Below, in pieces: positions 11,427-26,400 of a stretch of 64,000 nucleotides of DNA. This stretch comes from Loripinus fragilis (lineage: Eukaryota > Mollusca > Bivalvia > Lucinida > Lucinidae). Both the position numbers and the translations under genes were made by a program. A model generated the notes under the pieces. That model did no database searches, was not told the DNA's origin, and was given only the letters and a program-made list of their open reading frames with translations. Within the stretch, counting starts at the first letter, position 1. Each line of letters starts with the position of its first letter. The stretch spans positions 62,590,253 to 62,654,252 of the forward strand of contig OZ026525.1 of NCBI GenBank assembly GCA_964019695.1. Direction: 5' to 3'.

Positions 11427-14400
11427 GTATCTTCCAGAATAATAAGCCAATGATCAGCAAATCGTACAAGTTGGCGTGTGCGCCCATCAAAGACTCAAAT
11501 CAGCCTGCGCTTCAGCGCAGGCTGATCAGAGTTCTTCGATGGGCAATCTTTGGGTAGCCAAGGGTTCAAAGTTTCTTCAGGTGAAAAACTAAAACTCTGA
11601 TCAGACTGCGTTCTAAAGTGCAGGCTGACTTGAATCTTTGCTATACGCACATGCAAACATGTATTGTAACGTATAGCCAAGGACCAAAAGTAATTACACA
11701 AAATTAACTTTCCATAGACTTAAAGTTAGTTTCATGAGTACAAGAATCTTTTTAATGTGTGAAATCAGGACTAAATAACAATAACTTTATAAGTAGTGTA
11801 AAGGTATATAACAGAAGTATATACTGTGCAATTTATGTGAAGCTTTGACTTTGCATTTTACAAATACAACGGCTTAAACTTTTACACAATTTTGAAAATG
11901 CCAATTGCCAATTTGGAAATATGTTAGCTAGTTGTAGCATAGTAAATTTTCTTGCAAACTGGAAATACATTGAAGCGTATGGAATTTCTGAGATTGTGTA
12001 ATTACTTTTGTCCCTGACTGTAATAGTGAGATTGGATCAGTCATTACTTTTTTAAAAAATAATTGACTTATGTATATCCACTCTACTAAGTTTTCTTGGC
12101 AACGGCACACATTGTGATTCACAAAGTAAGTAAGGTTGCAAAGATCAGGAATCGATACAATCAAGTACCACACCTGACCCAGGATACCAATGGGAAAGTG
12201 ACACAAACTCACAGAAGATACCACAAACGAGAGCCAAGAGGTCAGCCCTTTCCCAGCAGGTGACCACGAAGCACATATAAACAGACGCGCACAAAACATA
12301 GCAAACACAAGACAGAACAAAAACACAAAAACATACCATCTTTTTGCTGTTTTGATAGCGTGATGTGAGATACGATATGTATTTTTCCTCGTTGCTAATT
12401 ATTGAAAAATAGGTCCAACAAACATTTAGGGCGTGAATATTTTCGTATTCATCAATGTCCAGGGGTGGCTGTTAGTGTTTTATCCTGGTTTTATGAATCG
12501 GTTTGTGCATCTGTTCTAGTCTGACATTCTCCACAATGAAGCAAGAGGCTGTTGCTTGTTATATGCTAGTGTCTTGGTCCGTCTGTATTTCTTCCCTTTC
12601 GTACCATGGGCTTGTCATTAGTCAGGTGATTGTGGCATTTTTTCCTGTCACATGCATTCATATTGTGTGTTAAGCAATGTAGATTGTATTCCATATAATG
12701 TATCATTTAAGCTAAGACCCGAGTACCCATGGACACATTGTACCAATATCTAATTTGATTTAAAACCTTCATGAAACATTTCAATGATAGGATAATGGCT
12801 AAAATACAAATTCCTTCACTCAAGTCTGATTTTATTTTTGAAACCTAGCATGTCAAAAGTAACAAAGACGACGAGAACCAGGATCTGGTGGGGGATACAG
12901 AAAATATAGAATATAATTGAAGTTTCACTTGAAATTACGATTGTTATTACAGTGGATCTGTCGCTTGTTGACCAAGAAGACGACTGTGTTTACTTTTGTG
13001 GAAGCTCTTTTGGCCTGTGTCCAAAGAAGACTATGGAATATATGAATGAAGAGATTGAAAAATGGCAAAGATCGTAAGTGGAACTCCTTAAATTCAGACT
13101 AGATTATCCATGTGTATGATTTGTGTTGCCTTTACATTGGTTGGGATTGGAGTCACATACATTGTCGTTTAAGTCGTTTTATTGCAATGTGACAATAACA
13201 TCAACACATACATGTAATGTCTAAATTCAATGTATTGTGGAAACCACTTAATGTATTTTTAATCTGGGATAACCAAGCTCAGGTATATGACAAATGATCT
13301 ACCATTAGGGTAAAGTCCTGATATATTATTCCATTTTCTGGACCACTGTAATTACTTAGCAGGCTAAATAATGTCAAAATAGACTATATGAATATAATTC
13401 TATATCTTCCTATGAATATTCTTCCCCTCATCTGCTTTAAAGTTATAATTCAGTCAAGTCAATGGAGACGTGTGTTTCTAAGCTAAGTTGAAATAATTAT
13501 TGTACAAGAATAAAAACGGGGCCTAATATTACAAATTATAGACAATCAAAACTTAATTTTACCATAATCAAGGCCAAGACCTAGAAAAAACACAGATATT
13601 TCTAATACAGATTATAAGTTGTATATGTACGCTAAGTGAGTGATGTTTAGTACAAGCCTTTAGATAAAAGGGTGTATTTGATAATTATTTTTTATATCTC
13701 AACCGTAACATATGATATGAACAATTCATGAGGTGGTTCTCTTGAATACCCCAACCACATGTATAAACTGATAAATAAGCAGAAAATGACAATTTTACGC
13801 ACAAAATGTGTTTTAATGAAAATATGCCTGCATCATTAGGTACATGTACCACTATCAAATGGGCTAGCTCATATTATTTCAGAGGATATAAAGGTTTCAT
13901 AACAGGAACTCTGCCATGGGCCATATGTGACGAATGTTTACAAGATGACATCGGTAAACTTGTTGGTAAGTGAAATATTTGGTGATGTAGCAAAATGAAT
14001 GCTTAGCCAATAGTCAAAGTCACATGTCAGACTTGAGTTTTGGGAACCATGAACCAGGTGCATTACACCATGCATCATAAAGAGATAGACTAAAAAGTCA
14101 AAGCAGCAGAATAATGTGTACAAGTTTGCCAATACATTCTTGCATAGTTGTACCACAGCCTCTCAGAAATGACCTTTGGGTCCGTCTTCTTCATAAAATT
14201 GATGCAGAAAGCGTAAAATGAGCCAGTCGGGCTGGAACAATTGTGTTTGTCAAATATTTTATAGTAAATATAAGCAGATGTCTGAAACCTTTTTTTCTAG
14301 AACTGTATTTCATATTATAAATACAAGATTTGGTACTGGTCAAATGCATTCAATCCTCACATTGGCATTGGCTCCTGTCCATTCTAAGGCGGCTGTTCTG

Positions 14401-17400
14401 TTGCTGTTGATTCGTTATTGATTGTTACTCCCATTATGGGATTCTGTCATTGTTCTATGTTTTGCTGTGCGTTTCTTTGTGTCCATTCTAGTTTTGCAGT
14501 CATCTTGATGTGGAAGAGAGTGTTGTATGCTTTGTTTTGTTTATTTTTCTGGTGTCCAGTGATTGTTGTGTGGCTCTTCCACACAATGACACGGGTTTGT
14601 CTGCAGTTTGTGATTGTGGTATTTCCTGATCATACTCACTTACTTTTTTATTTACCAGGAGCCAGGGAAGGCGAGTGTGCATTGATGAATGGACTCACTG
14701 TTAATTTACACTTATTCTTGGTAAATATATTAGCCACATGCGCGAGTCCAGAGGGGGGACAGGGGATCTGCCTCCTGAAAAATAACAAATTTATAGGGAT
14801 TCTTAGACATACTGGTCCGGATCCCCTGGAAAATCACAAAGCTGCCATGCCATGAACAGCCTGCTAGCATAACGGGATTAAAATGGTGTTTTGCTGAGGG
14901 GTCGATGATGGCCCGCTTTTAGGGGTATTGGATCCTCTGTCCCCTCCTCATCAACTAAGTTGTCAGAATTGAGTTTGGCCCGCTCTGACAAAACTTTCAG
15001 GATCCCTGCTTGAGCAATGTTTTACGCCATATTGATAATCGTAACTAAAAATGTGTAAAACAAACACACAGCACAATTTTATACAGAACAAGCTTGTATG
15101 ACCAGGAAATGCCATAATCATAAACCAAGGCATGACCCCGTGATGAAGAGACAGAATACAGACAAATATAGGACAGCAAGAATACAGTCAAAGGTAACTT
15201 ACTATCTCTCTCCTCATTAGAAAGATGATTGCTGAGCTAGAAGAGGCACTAAGAAATACAACAAAACGAGGGTCAGTCACAAAACGATGTATAATCAACA
15301 ACATAATCACCATCTCGGAACAACAGGCTGGGGCAGTGGGAGTGGCTTAAAAAAATTACAGAACAAATCATCGCTGATGATTCTGTTGTTGTTAAACCGC
15401 TATAACAATAAGTGAGTATGACCAGGAAATACGACAATAACACACTGCAAACTAAGCCACTGCACCTTGAGGAAGAGCTACAGAACACTGCCAGTCACAA
15501 TACATCAGGAATCAGGAATAATAGTTAACACTGTTTAGCTAGCATGGAGGCTCCCTACTTTAGACAGTATCATAATACTATAATCAGATTTTTTATTAAT
15601 GTGCAGGTGTATGGGCATCATCCACATCAGTGGGCCTCCTTCCATGTAGCTGCTAACTGCACGCATAGCTGATCTCCAGGTGCTCCTATCCCGAGGGTCA
15701 ACTGTCATGAGCTTCCACTCACGCCATTCTTTCTCCGTTAGTTCCTTCCACGTTGGCTTGGGTCTCCCCCCCCCCCCCCGCCTGCCATAAATCTGTATAT
15801 CACATGCTGTTCTGACTGCACCACTAGAACGCTCCACATGCCTAATCCAATGAAGCCTTCTCTATCTCAAAATGAGGTCAAGGTCCTCTTGCTCAAGCTT
15901 TGACTTAACCGTTGCCACATCTTCTGGCTTGATACTGTAGATCTGTCTGATCATAGCCCTATCAATGCACTTCAAGCGCTGCAGGTTCGTCTTGGTCAGT
16001 GGCCAAGTTTCACTGGCATGGAACATGGCGCTCTGCAGGCAAGAGCTTATAAATGGACATCGTTCTTGTAAGAGAGGTGGCGGGATGTGAGAACGGATAG
16101 TAGCTCATTCAACTTCTTCCAGGCTCTTTTCACACGAGTAGTGACCGTTATTTCACAGCCTTTACCATCAGAAAGCATGTCACCCAGGTTGCAGAAGGAA
16201 GCTACCACCTCCCGCTTATCTGACCTGGACTTCACTCTGTGGTCTACCGTCAATAGGGTAGACATTTCCCATGCACTGTGCATACCTATAATCAGGATTT
16301 GGTGTCAGTCGTTATAGCCTGCTGCATTTGTGTTGCACCCAAAGTTTGCAGCCATTGCAGTAGATGCTGTTGTTGCCCCTAATCCTGTATGACAGACAGC
16401 GCATGGGTATTCGCCTGAACTCTGCAAAAGGTCCAGGCCTAAACCACATATCATGACCTTTGTCTTTCCTGCATTTACCCTCCATCCCTTCTTCTCCATG
16501 GCTTCTTTCCGTATCAAGAGCCTACAGACACATTCCTCTAGGGAGTCAGCAAAGATGACAGGTCCGTCCAGGGAACACCAGCCTGAAACTCACATGACAA
16601 GGCTTCCAGCACAATGATAAAGAGCAAGAGACTGAGTATGGATCCCTGGTGGACCCTGACCTTCACATCAAACTCTTGGCTGAAACCCTCGCCGACACGA
16701 ATTTGGCTTCGCGCATTCATATAAAATTCCCTGGATTAACCCCACAATCTATTCCTCAATACCTAGCTTTCTCAAGGCATACCAGATACCTTTTCGACGG
16801 GCACTGTCAAATGCTTTCTCTATGTCCACAGTATGCAAATTAATTTATTAAAATAAAACAGGTACATGTTATTAAAAAATATGTTAAATTTGACATGATC
16901 GAAGCTATTTTTTTGTGATCGGTGATGTGTCGTTTCCTGAATATACTCACTTGTTTCAAATCAGGCCAGGAAAGTTATTTCCAGCATTTTAAAGGTGACT
17001 ATCAAAATAAGGTGTTTCAGAAATTTCTACTGAGAATTTGTTGTTTAAGGTTCCTACCGATACCTGGGCAATTTTTTACTGAAAAATATATTTTCTTCAT
17101 TTGCTGTAATTTGCTGTATCATTGTTTTAATAATGATATAAAACAATAAAAAAGAAATTTCACCATTTAGTATTTGAGCAAAACTGGCAATATTTATAAA
17201 ATGTTGATGTTGCTACATTAAACTAGATTGCTACAACACGTTGCGAAATTTAATATCAAAACATATGTGAGCTACTAGTATAATTTTCCACTACTACAAA
17301 ACACATTATAGCATCAATAAAATTATCAAAATGCTGAATGTCACTTCAATAAGTTTAAGAAGATGTGTGCATTTGATGGCTATTTAGGCCCCAATGAGGC

Positions 17401-20400
17401 CAAAATATCGCCAATTTCTTCTGATTGATGAATAATTGCCCAAATGTAAAAAAAGTCTGGTGCAAAAGTGACTTAAACTGTTGTTATTCAATGTAGCAAC
17501 AGGAAACTCAGCTAAACAGAAGCATGGTAATATGGTGATAGCCTCAGCAAGTAATTGAAACTTAGATACAAGATTGATGATTATATATTCATATTATATT
17601 ATAATGATCCTCCATGGACAAAAACTAGATTTTCTATCAAAACATTGAAATATCTGTACAACTATTATTTACATGGGACATGAATTGGTGTACCAGCGAT
17701 GCAGATCAAATATTTTTTTCTTATCTTCTATTTTCAGATCTCATTCTACAATCCAACTCCAGCAAGATATAAAATACTCATAGAGGCGAATACATTTTCA
17801 TCTGATCGTGTGAGATATATGATACATTATTTTTTTTAAAAAAAACTTTTCCTAGCTTACACATGATATTTTTGTACTTATAATTAAATTAAAGTAACAA
17901 CATTTACTGATGATACCAAAGAATATCAGATGAATAATTATTTATCAAAGACTTAAATGCATTCTTAATTGCTTCTAGTACTGTTTACTGTTAATAGCTT
18001 GCTTATTTAGTGGTGAAATAAGAACCTATTTTATCCGTTTTACGTAGAAAATCTTATAGGTAAACAGCCAATACTCAAATAAGCCCACAGGGGCCAGGCC
18101 AGTTTAATAATATGCCATCTCTGATAACATACTGAAATAGACTTTAAACTAGTTAAACTTATTACTTTGTGGCATACTGTAAACAATGGACTGGCTCCTG
18201 TGAATTAGCCTGTACATCCAGATCCGCTTCTTGCATACACAAAGTAAGGAAAATGATCAAGGCTCAAACAAAATTATGAGCCGCCACATGAAATTCCAAC
18301 AATATGGTATGAGCGACCAGCAAAGCCTCAGATCAGCCTGCGCATACACGCAGTCTGATCAGAGCCTTTGCTAGTCACTTGAATATTTTACGACTGTTAA
18401 GCTACTGACTGAACATCATTTGAAGATTCTAAGCTTAAAGGAGGCTGCACAGGCTTGTCTGGGTCCACACATGTAAAAACGCGACATTGTTGGAATTCAC
18501 ATGTCACAGCTCATAAATACTTGTCCGCCGATTGTGTTACTATGCACACTTGTTTGCGAATTAAATTTTTGCATATCCAAAAGCTATCTGCAAATATGCA
18601 AACCCGTCAATTAAATTCCTGTTTCCCATGTGATAAATATCAATATATCAAGTATTTTAAATATTTTCCAATAGTTTGTAGGTGTGTTTTTTTATTCTAC
18701 AGTATGTTATGGAAAGTCAGATCCGATTGAGAGGTTATGATCCATCCACAGCACTTCTTATACTAAAACCAAGACAGGTAGATATTTTCATCTTAGCAAC
18801 AAGTTGGTTAGAGTCATCAGACACATTATCAGGAAACCTGTTCGGCGAATGACTGATGCAATTGATAAATGCGCAGGCTTGTCTGTGGTTTTTGTTGGCA
18901 AACAGCAAAACCTAAATTATCACAACGTTGTCCAAAATTTTAAACTGTCATTTAGAGTCATCTGGAGGTGGAAAATGGAAACCGTATTTTAGGGCTGTTA
19001 GACATAACGGGAATATAATATTCTTAAATACTAATTCTAACACACCTCGCCTATAGAGCAAATGTTAAAAAACGTGTTATATCAAACAATCTAATAAGCG
19101 CGTGTAAAGCATGCACTAGCTGACGTGAATTGTTACTACAAAATGACGTCAGTCGTGTCGTAAGACGGAGTAGCGTCGTTTTTACGTCTGAAAGACGCTA
19201 CATATTCATGCAAACATACACTGAAGGATTTTAAATACGCAAAAAAAATATTATTTCTTTGCATACATTACATTTTTAACCTTCTTTAACCGATAAAAAC
19301 GGATGGTAACGACACTCTGTTTCTACCTGTACCCAATACCGGTGTTTTTAAAGACACTGACCACCACCAGCTACGCATCACAGGTTTACTTTGTTTTGCA
19401 CGTGGCTTCCCAACGAATAAATGAAGCAAAATATTTTATTATTTCACATGTTGCTTGTAAGTATACATGTATAAAGAACACAGCAGCTTTATTTTTATAG
19501 CTTTATTATTCATGCCACGTTTGTCTGAACATGAATGATCTGACGCAATTGGAATGTTAAAAGCTGTGATGCGTGTTTCTGGCGTTGCCAGATATAATAA
19601 TTGCCATCTGCCAACTATATAGCGCCTCAGAGATCGTTAACAGGCTGCTGGGACAGTTAAAGATCGATGCAGGTCTGGTCAACCTAGAATGGCATCTGGC
19701 GTTAAGACGGCAACCTACGTTGATTGTGTTTTGACGATATTTACATCGACGATATCTTCCGGCTGGCTGCTGTCAGTGCCAAACTAATACTAGGGCTCGA
19801 AGGGTAATTTGTTTCTGATTTTTAATAAAAAATATTTTATCACAATAGCTTATCCAGTTTCTAGACAAATTTCAAATTGCAACTTCAGATCTAAGGGTAT
19901 TGATATTTGATAGACAGTTGCTCTAACATGATTTATTATTTTAGGATAGAATTAAAAACATGTTTTGCTGACATACTGATGCTCATTTTTGCCAAATTTT
20001 AATAAAATTGATACATTAAAAATTGATAAATATTTCGAATATCGATTTTTGCGTTTTTAAAGTCCTTCAGTGTATGCGTGACAGTCTAACTATTGGCGGG
20101 ATTTCTTCAGTGCAATGGTGGAAAGTTGGAAGAAGCTGAAGACTTCAAATGTGTTTTCGTCATTTATTGTGTGTTAGAATAAAAAAAGATCAGCTCTAGT
20201 GCGTCAATTTTTGAGTAATAATTCACTGTTTGTCGGCCAGTTGTACGAAGATAAATCACTCGTGCTGCGCGCTTGTGATTTGATCTTCTTTGCAACTGAC
20301 CTCCAAACGGTGAATTATTATACAACAATTCACTGCTAGAGCTGATCTTTTTTCTTAAATAAACAGCGTATGACTAGGAAATACCACAATCACAGATACA

Positions 20401-23400
20401 CAAAACAACCCACCTCACTGAGGAAGAGACACAGGACACAGGCACCCACGCATTCTCAGCAAGATGAATTCAGAACAAGGAAAGACACTAAGAACTAATC
20501 CTTATCACAAAACAAAAAATAAACACAAGAAAAATATACACAATTATCCTCCATCAGTTGACCATGGTTGAAGCTCCTAGACCTTGTAGTTGTTGCTATA
20601 CATATCTTGAATACAAAATTCCATTCGGACCCTTTAAAAGAGACATAAAGCCAGCTTTGTTATGAGGAATCCATTTGTTCATTTTCCTTTATTTCACTCA
20701 ATTGCAGTTTTAGAATCGAATTTTTCTTTATTAACAGGGAGAATATATCCTTCGCAATGAAGATATTTTGAGTGTAATTGAAGAAAAGGGAGAGTCTATT
20801 GCAACAATATGTTTAAGTGGAGTGCAGTTTTACACAGGACAGAAATTTAACATACCTGCAATAACACGAGCAGGTCATAAAAAGGTATTAAAAACGATAA
20901 GGTGTACACAATATATTTCTACCCTCGAAATAGATTTAGCATATAAAAATTGTGATTAAAACCAAATTGTATATGTTCCGACCAATTAAATTTTGTAGGT
21001 GATTTTGTAAGTATAGTATGGTAGTCGATGAGTGTCCCATTCAAACATGTCACTTCTAGCACTACACGGTACGCAGTTAATTGGGTATAGTCGGCCAAAA
21101 TTGACCTTAGACTGATTAATTTTCGCCAAAATCTTCGTGATGTACGTGCGTTTTCGTGGAGTACTTCGACCTTGGTCACGCTTTCACAGAGAATATGAAG
21201 ATAATGTCAATTCGCTAATGCAAATGGCCAGATAGCCTAGTGGTTGGTTGACTACTTACAGATCAAGCATACCTGGATCGAAACTTGGAAAGAACCTGTT
21301 TTGTATAATTGTGAAACAGCTTTCTTTTTAAGTTAATATTGTTATTACATTTTGCGTCATCTTGTGGTGATCTTTACATGTTTCAATGGTATTTAGCCGC
21401 TTTTGAATTCATTATTCCCCGAGTTCCCCACTCTTTCCTTGTCAACTGATAACATTTGCAAATAGTTTGGACCCAGTTCAGTACCAACAAAACGTCGGTT
21501 CTGATCTGGATACAGACCATTTGACACTCTGATGGTGTTCCTGTAAGAATTTTTGAAAAAAGTTAAAAGTCAACAGATGATAACAAAAAGTGTCAAAAAT
21601 TATTCAGCGCGCAAAGAGTTAATCACATGTAGGCTTATTTAAATTACTCACGGTGTTGCATTTGTTACATCAACGCAGGCCAAATTCAAATAAATATATC
21701 AAGTTGTGTTAAGACGGAGAAACTAGCAAATCGAAAAAAAAAATGAAAAAAAAAACAAACACTTAGATCTACTGGACTCGAACCCACATCTTATGAGTGC
21801 TAAAAGCATCGACTATCCACTAGGCTATCCGGGAATTGTGATTAATTTCATTCAGATTAGTAATTGTACAACAATCTAAAGCGCACTTTTTACGAATATT
21901 TACGAAGACTGAGTGAAAGGTCATTGAATATTCATATGTCTCGGGTCAATTTTGACAAACAATACAATTGCGTGAAATGCAAAACAAAATAAACTTGTGC
22001 TAATTGCCCCTGATTCGACTATCAACGGTGAAAAGGGTCACGTTTTTTGTAAACATTTATACCACCACCTGCGAAAATAGTACTTTCATGCACATGCGTG
22101 ATGTTATTTTTCAAACATGCAGATGGAATTAAGGTGTTTTAAGTATATCGATATAATTTATGCTCTTCTTTTCTGTGTGCTTGGAAGGAGAGCAAGCTCT
22201 GGTGAGACTGTGGGATGTATAAGGTCGTTTGAGCTTTCATTGGTCACCATTGCAACAAGTGATCTAATCTATGACAAAAGAAAACAATTCGATAAAAAAG
22301 AGTGTTATGTGATTTTAGCATAACTAAGCACCTATGAATAATGTAGGCGTGTGATCCAAATAAAACGAGCTTTAAAAATTTCTGTTTTGAAAATATCACA
22401 ATCCAGGGCAAAGATTTAGCGATTAATATTAATTTAATTGTACAGGTTCATATTTTATGCACTACACGCGGTTGTACATCTGCCATCATACATTGTATTC
22501 GGTTGAACAAATTTAATCATGCATTTAAGCAGTTATACACCTTTAATCAAGTATTTTAATTAGTTGTACACCTTAAATCATGCAGTTCATACAGTTATAC
22601 AACATAAATCATGCATTTTTCGCTGTAATATGCCTTGAATCATGCATTCCACGTAATAATACAGATTTATTCATGCGTTTCTACAGTTATACACCTTTAA
22701 TCATGCATTTTCCACAGTTATACACCCTTAATTATGCATTTCGCCCACTTTTACACCATTTATTATGCATTATCAGCCGCAATACACCTTTAATCATCAT
22801 AAGATTTTTAGCAACAAGATGGTTCACGACACAAACCGTCTTTCATAAGTAAGTTGACGATACATTACAAATGGTTTTCAGGGTTGTTACGTTGGATGGG
22901 ACTTGGCACATGCTGCTGGTAACGTGGAGCTTTTCTTACATGACTGGGATGTGGACTTTGCCTGCTGGTGCACAAATAAGGTACTCAAACTTGTGCTACA
23001 CAGAAGAACTTTATATATACGTAAATCGACCTTTAATAATTCAACATCCTTATAACGAAGCGCTTCTGTTTAAGTGTTTTAATTGAAGTTGATTTATCAT
23101 ACGTTGTAGTTCCTTGTTTTCTAACAATTATTTGCTGGTACCAAATAAAATTTACTCAACTCAAATTTTGGTACTTATCATATAGGGGCCTAAGCACTAG
23201 AAAACACGTCTTTTGGGTTTCCGATCAAGCCATTCCAAAACCAGCTTGCTCAGCTACAGAGACTAGTTAGAATAGTGAACTTTTGCTTAGAGCAAGTTTT
23301 GATATGATGTTTTCCAAGCGACTAACAAAGACACTGATGAGACTGCGCAGATTCGCAGGCTGGTCTGCACCTTTGCTTTTCACAGACCCCCGAAGACAGG

Positions 23401-26400
23401 TTTACTCGTGTCGAGGCCCATTTGCGAGCAGTGAAGGCTCAGAAAAAAGCCTTAACTGCTCGTGCACTTAAAAGAAGGAACTTAGATGAAAGCCACAATT
23501 TAGGTATCAAGACCGCTGGATAGGTGCATATGCTTATTTCGAGAAAGACTTTAACCAATAATCAAAATGCAATGAGCTGGCCTAAGAATTCTGCAGATAT
23601 TTTAAAAGCCCGACGTTTCATTCTCAGGAGCTTTGGTAATATTTTAGTAATCAAACAAGTTCATAACGTTTGAACAGTCGTCATAAAATGCATTATAATT
23701 AACACCATATGAAGTTGCTCTTATAACGAAGAGTTACAAGGTGATTGCACCTATAAACAAAATCAGACGACACTACAAAACCAATCACTTGAAATAGCTA
23801 TTGTCCCACAAAACTAAAGAAAAATTTATCATTATTGAGATACTGGAGTTAACTACTTAACATACAAACACGCGTGGAAATATATTTGAAACGTGTAATA
23901 CTGTACTTTGTCTTATATATCTAAGTGAAAAATTCTAATGATTCGCAGACTAATTTGCAGACTAATAGTTGTTAACCCAACACATAGACTGAGAAACAGT
24001 TTAGACATTAAACATGAACGTTTAATCTTATAGGTGACAGCTTTCTCAGACACGCAGTATATTTTTAATCCATACATCGTTAAGCTCCAAACAAACAAAC
24101 AAACCATACATCTAAATAAATATCAACATAAACTATCAAGATGCATTTGATGCATAAATATTGTATCCAAACTATATTGTATGATTAAATGAAGCAATAA
24201 TTTCCTGGATTGAGGAAATACCTGAAAGTTTTTCTGTGACTTTTGTAGTCTCTATTACACTATTTCTTGGATAATACGTTTGACTTAATTACCAGTTCTT
24301 CAGACAGTATAGTTTATTGTTTACTTGTTTTTCGCTCGTTTCTATATTTTATTAATTCATAGTTTTGTTTGTTTTTTGTCTTGCTGTCTTTATTTTAGTA
24401 TTTAAATTGTGGCCCTGGATCCCTAGGTGGAGTATTTCTTCACGAAAAACATTTTAACAGTAATTTACCTCAACTGCAAGGCTGGTGGGGTCACAATATT
24501 AAAACGAGATTCGACACAGATACATGTAAGTTTATTCTCGACTCTTGATTGATAGATGATGCAAACATGCATTTAGGCATTATCTATAAATCACTTATTT
24601 ATGTTGTATTCTTAATTCTTAAAATGTGAGCTTTCACATAACAAAACTAACCAAACGAGCGTGAGCAATCTGAAGACTCTGATCAGCCTGGGTATGGGGT
24701 TAAGTGTCTTTTCTAGTGTTGCAATCATCTCGCTAGGGAAGAAAGAGCTGGTTGCTTTACTTTAATGCCAAATTGTTGGAAATCACATGCCACAGCTCAA
24801 TTGTCGTCTTGATGTCACGTGGCTGTTAGTGTTTTGTGTCTCTTCCTTCACTTTCCCATGGATTTTTCTGTAGTGTGTGACTCAGTAAATTTGAGATCAG
24901 ATTCTTCACTGTGCACTCAATGGGTAACTCAGGCCTCGAGGTTATATAAATAAAACTTGAAGACTCAAAATCAAGCGCAACGATTGGCTGCTTGCGGACA
25001 CATGTCCGCAAGCAGCCAATCATTGCGCTTATTTTGAGCCTGTCCGCAAGCAGCCAATCATTGCGCTTGATTTTGAGCCTGAGAGTTAACTCAAAGTAAG
25101 AAAGAGGGCAAAGATCAAGAATCGACACAATCAAGCACCACACCTGACCCAGGATACCAATGGAAAAGTGACAACGTCACAATTAGACAAGTTTTATAAC
25201 CTCGAGGCCTTTACCCACGCGTCTTTCATGTGGACAGCGACGACTCTGATCAGAATGAGCTGATGCATTGGTTGATCTTAGTCTTCTCTTGACACAGAGT
25301 CACTTTGCTGGTTTTCTCATGTCATAGCTCACATATGATTCATAATGATTCGTTTTATTAAAAATGAATAGGAGGCTCAGTGGTAGAGTGTTTGACTCGA
25401 AATCGGGGGGTTGGCGGTTTGAACTTAACCGGTGGCACTGCGTTGTGTCCTTGAGCAAGAGACATTTATCCCTGCTTAGTACTGGTTCAACCCAGGAAGA
25501 CCTGTCCCGACATGAATGAAAAGCTGTTGACTGGGACGTAATCAAACAAACAAATAAAAGTGAATATGACCATTAAGTGCCACATTAACCAACCAGGCCA
25601 GCTCTATAACTCATGGAAAGATACACAAGAACATATTCAAAATGGCAAGATGTTTACACAAGCAATAATATAAATAAACATACATGTAGTAACATCAGAA
25701 CAAAGTACACAGAGCAACAAACCTAAAAACAGAACAAAAACACAAACTTGCACACATTAGGATCAACGGAAAAGTAAACTAATATTTTTTGTTTCATTTT
25801 TGCAGATTATTTTTTTTATAAAAATTATGGATGAATATGAATGAATCAATTCCAAATGTTGATTCATAGCTTTGACTACACCTCTATATTTCTAGAGATG
25901 TGTTTTACAATTTGAGCATTATGTATCAGATGTAAAACTGATAATATATACTGACGGACTTTAATTACGCAACACTAACTTCCCCTTATATCTTCCAAAA
26001 GACTGTCGAATGTAAACTTCCTTTGCTTCGATGTCATCATGAGCTGGCTTCTTCAGCAAACACTTTAATTATAAATGTAGAACTAAACTGGACGACGTTA
26101 TTAGCTCCTTGTGAATTAAGCCATTTAAACATTTCTTAAGGAGAGGAGATTTTAAGCTTTTGAATGAAATGGTACACCCAGGTAAACGTCAAATACGCAA
26201 ATAAGCTGTATCACAGACCTAACATTCAATATGAGAGTGATTCCTCGATGACTAACAAAGTCCATGATACAAATTTGATGCTTCTAGTGTTTCTTGATTT
26301 AAAGAGGTAACTAATCTTTCATTCATAATGTTTGGTCACATGAAACATTTGACCCCTATCTCAAAAAGTTTCCATTTCAATGCATTAAGTTAATCTTAGT

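Noticed and set aside
14418..14855. 145-codon ORF as a gene
   Set aside because: It is a dispersed repeat running into KYNU exon 4 and then the intron; only 14659-14720 is coding.
22440..22800. CRISPR array
   Set aside because: The 31-bp units are contiguous and degenerate, with no unique spacers, and the setting is a eukaryotic intron.
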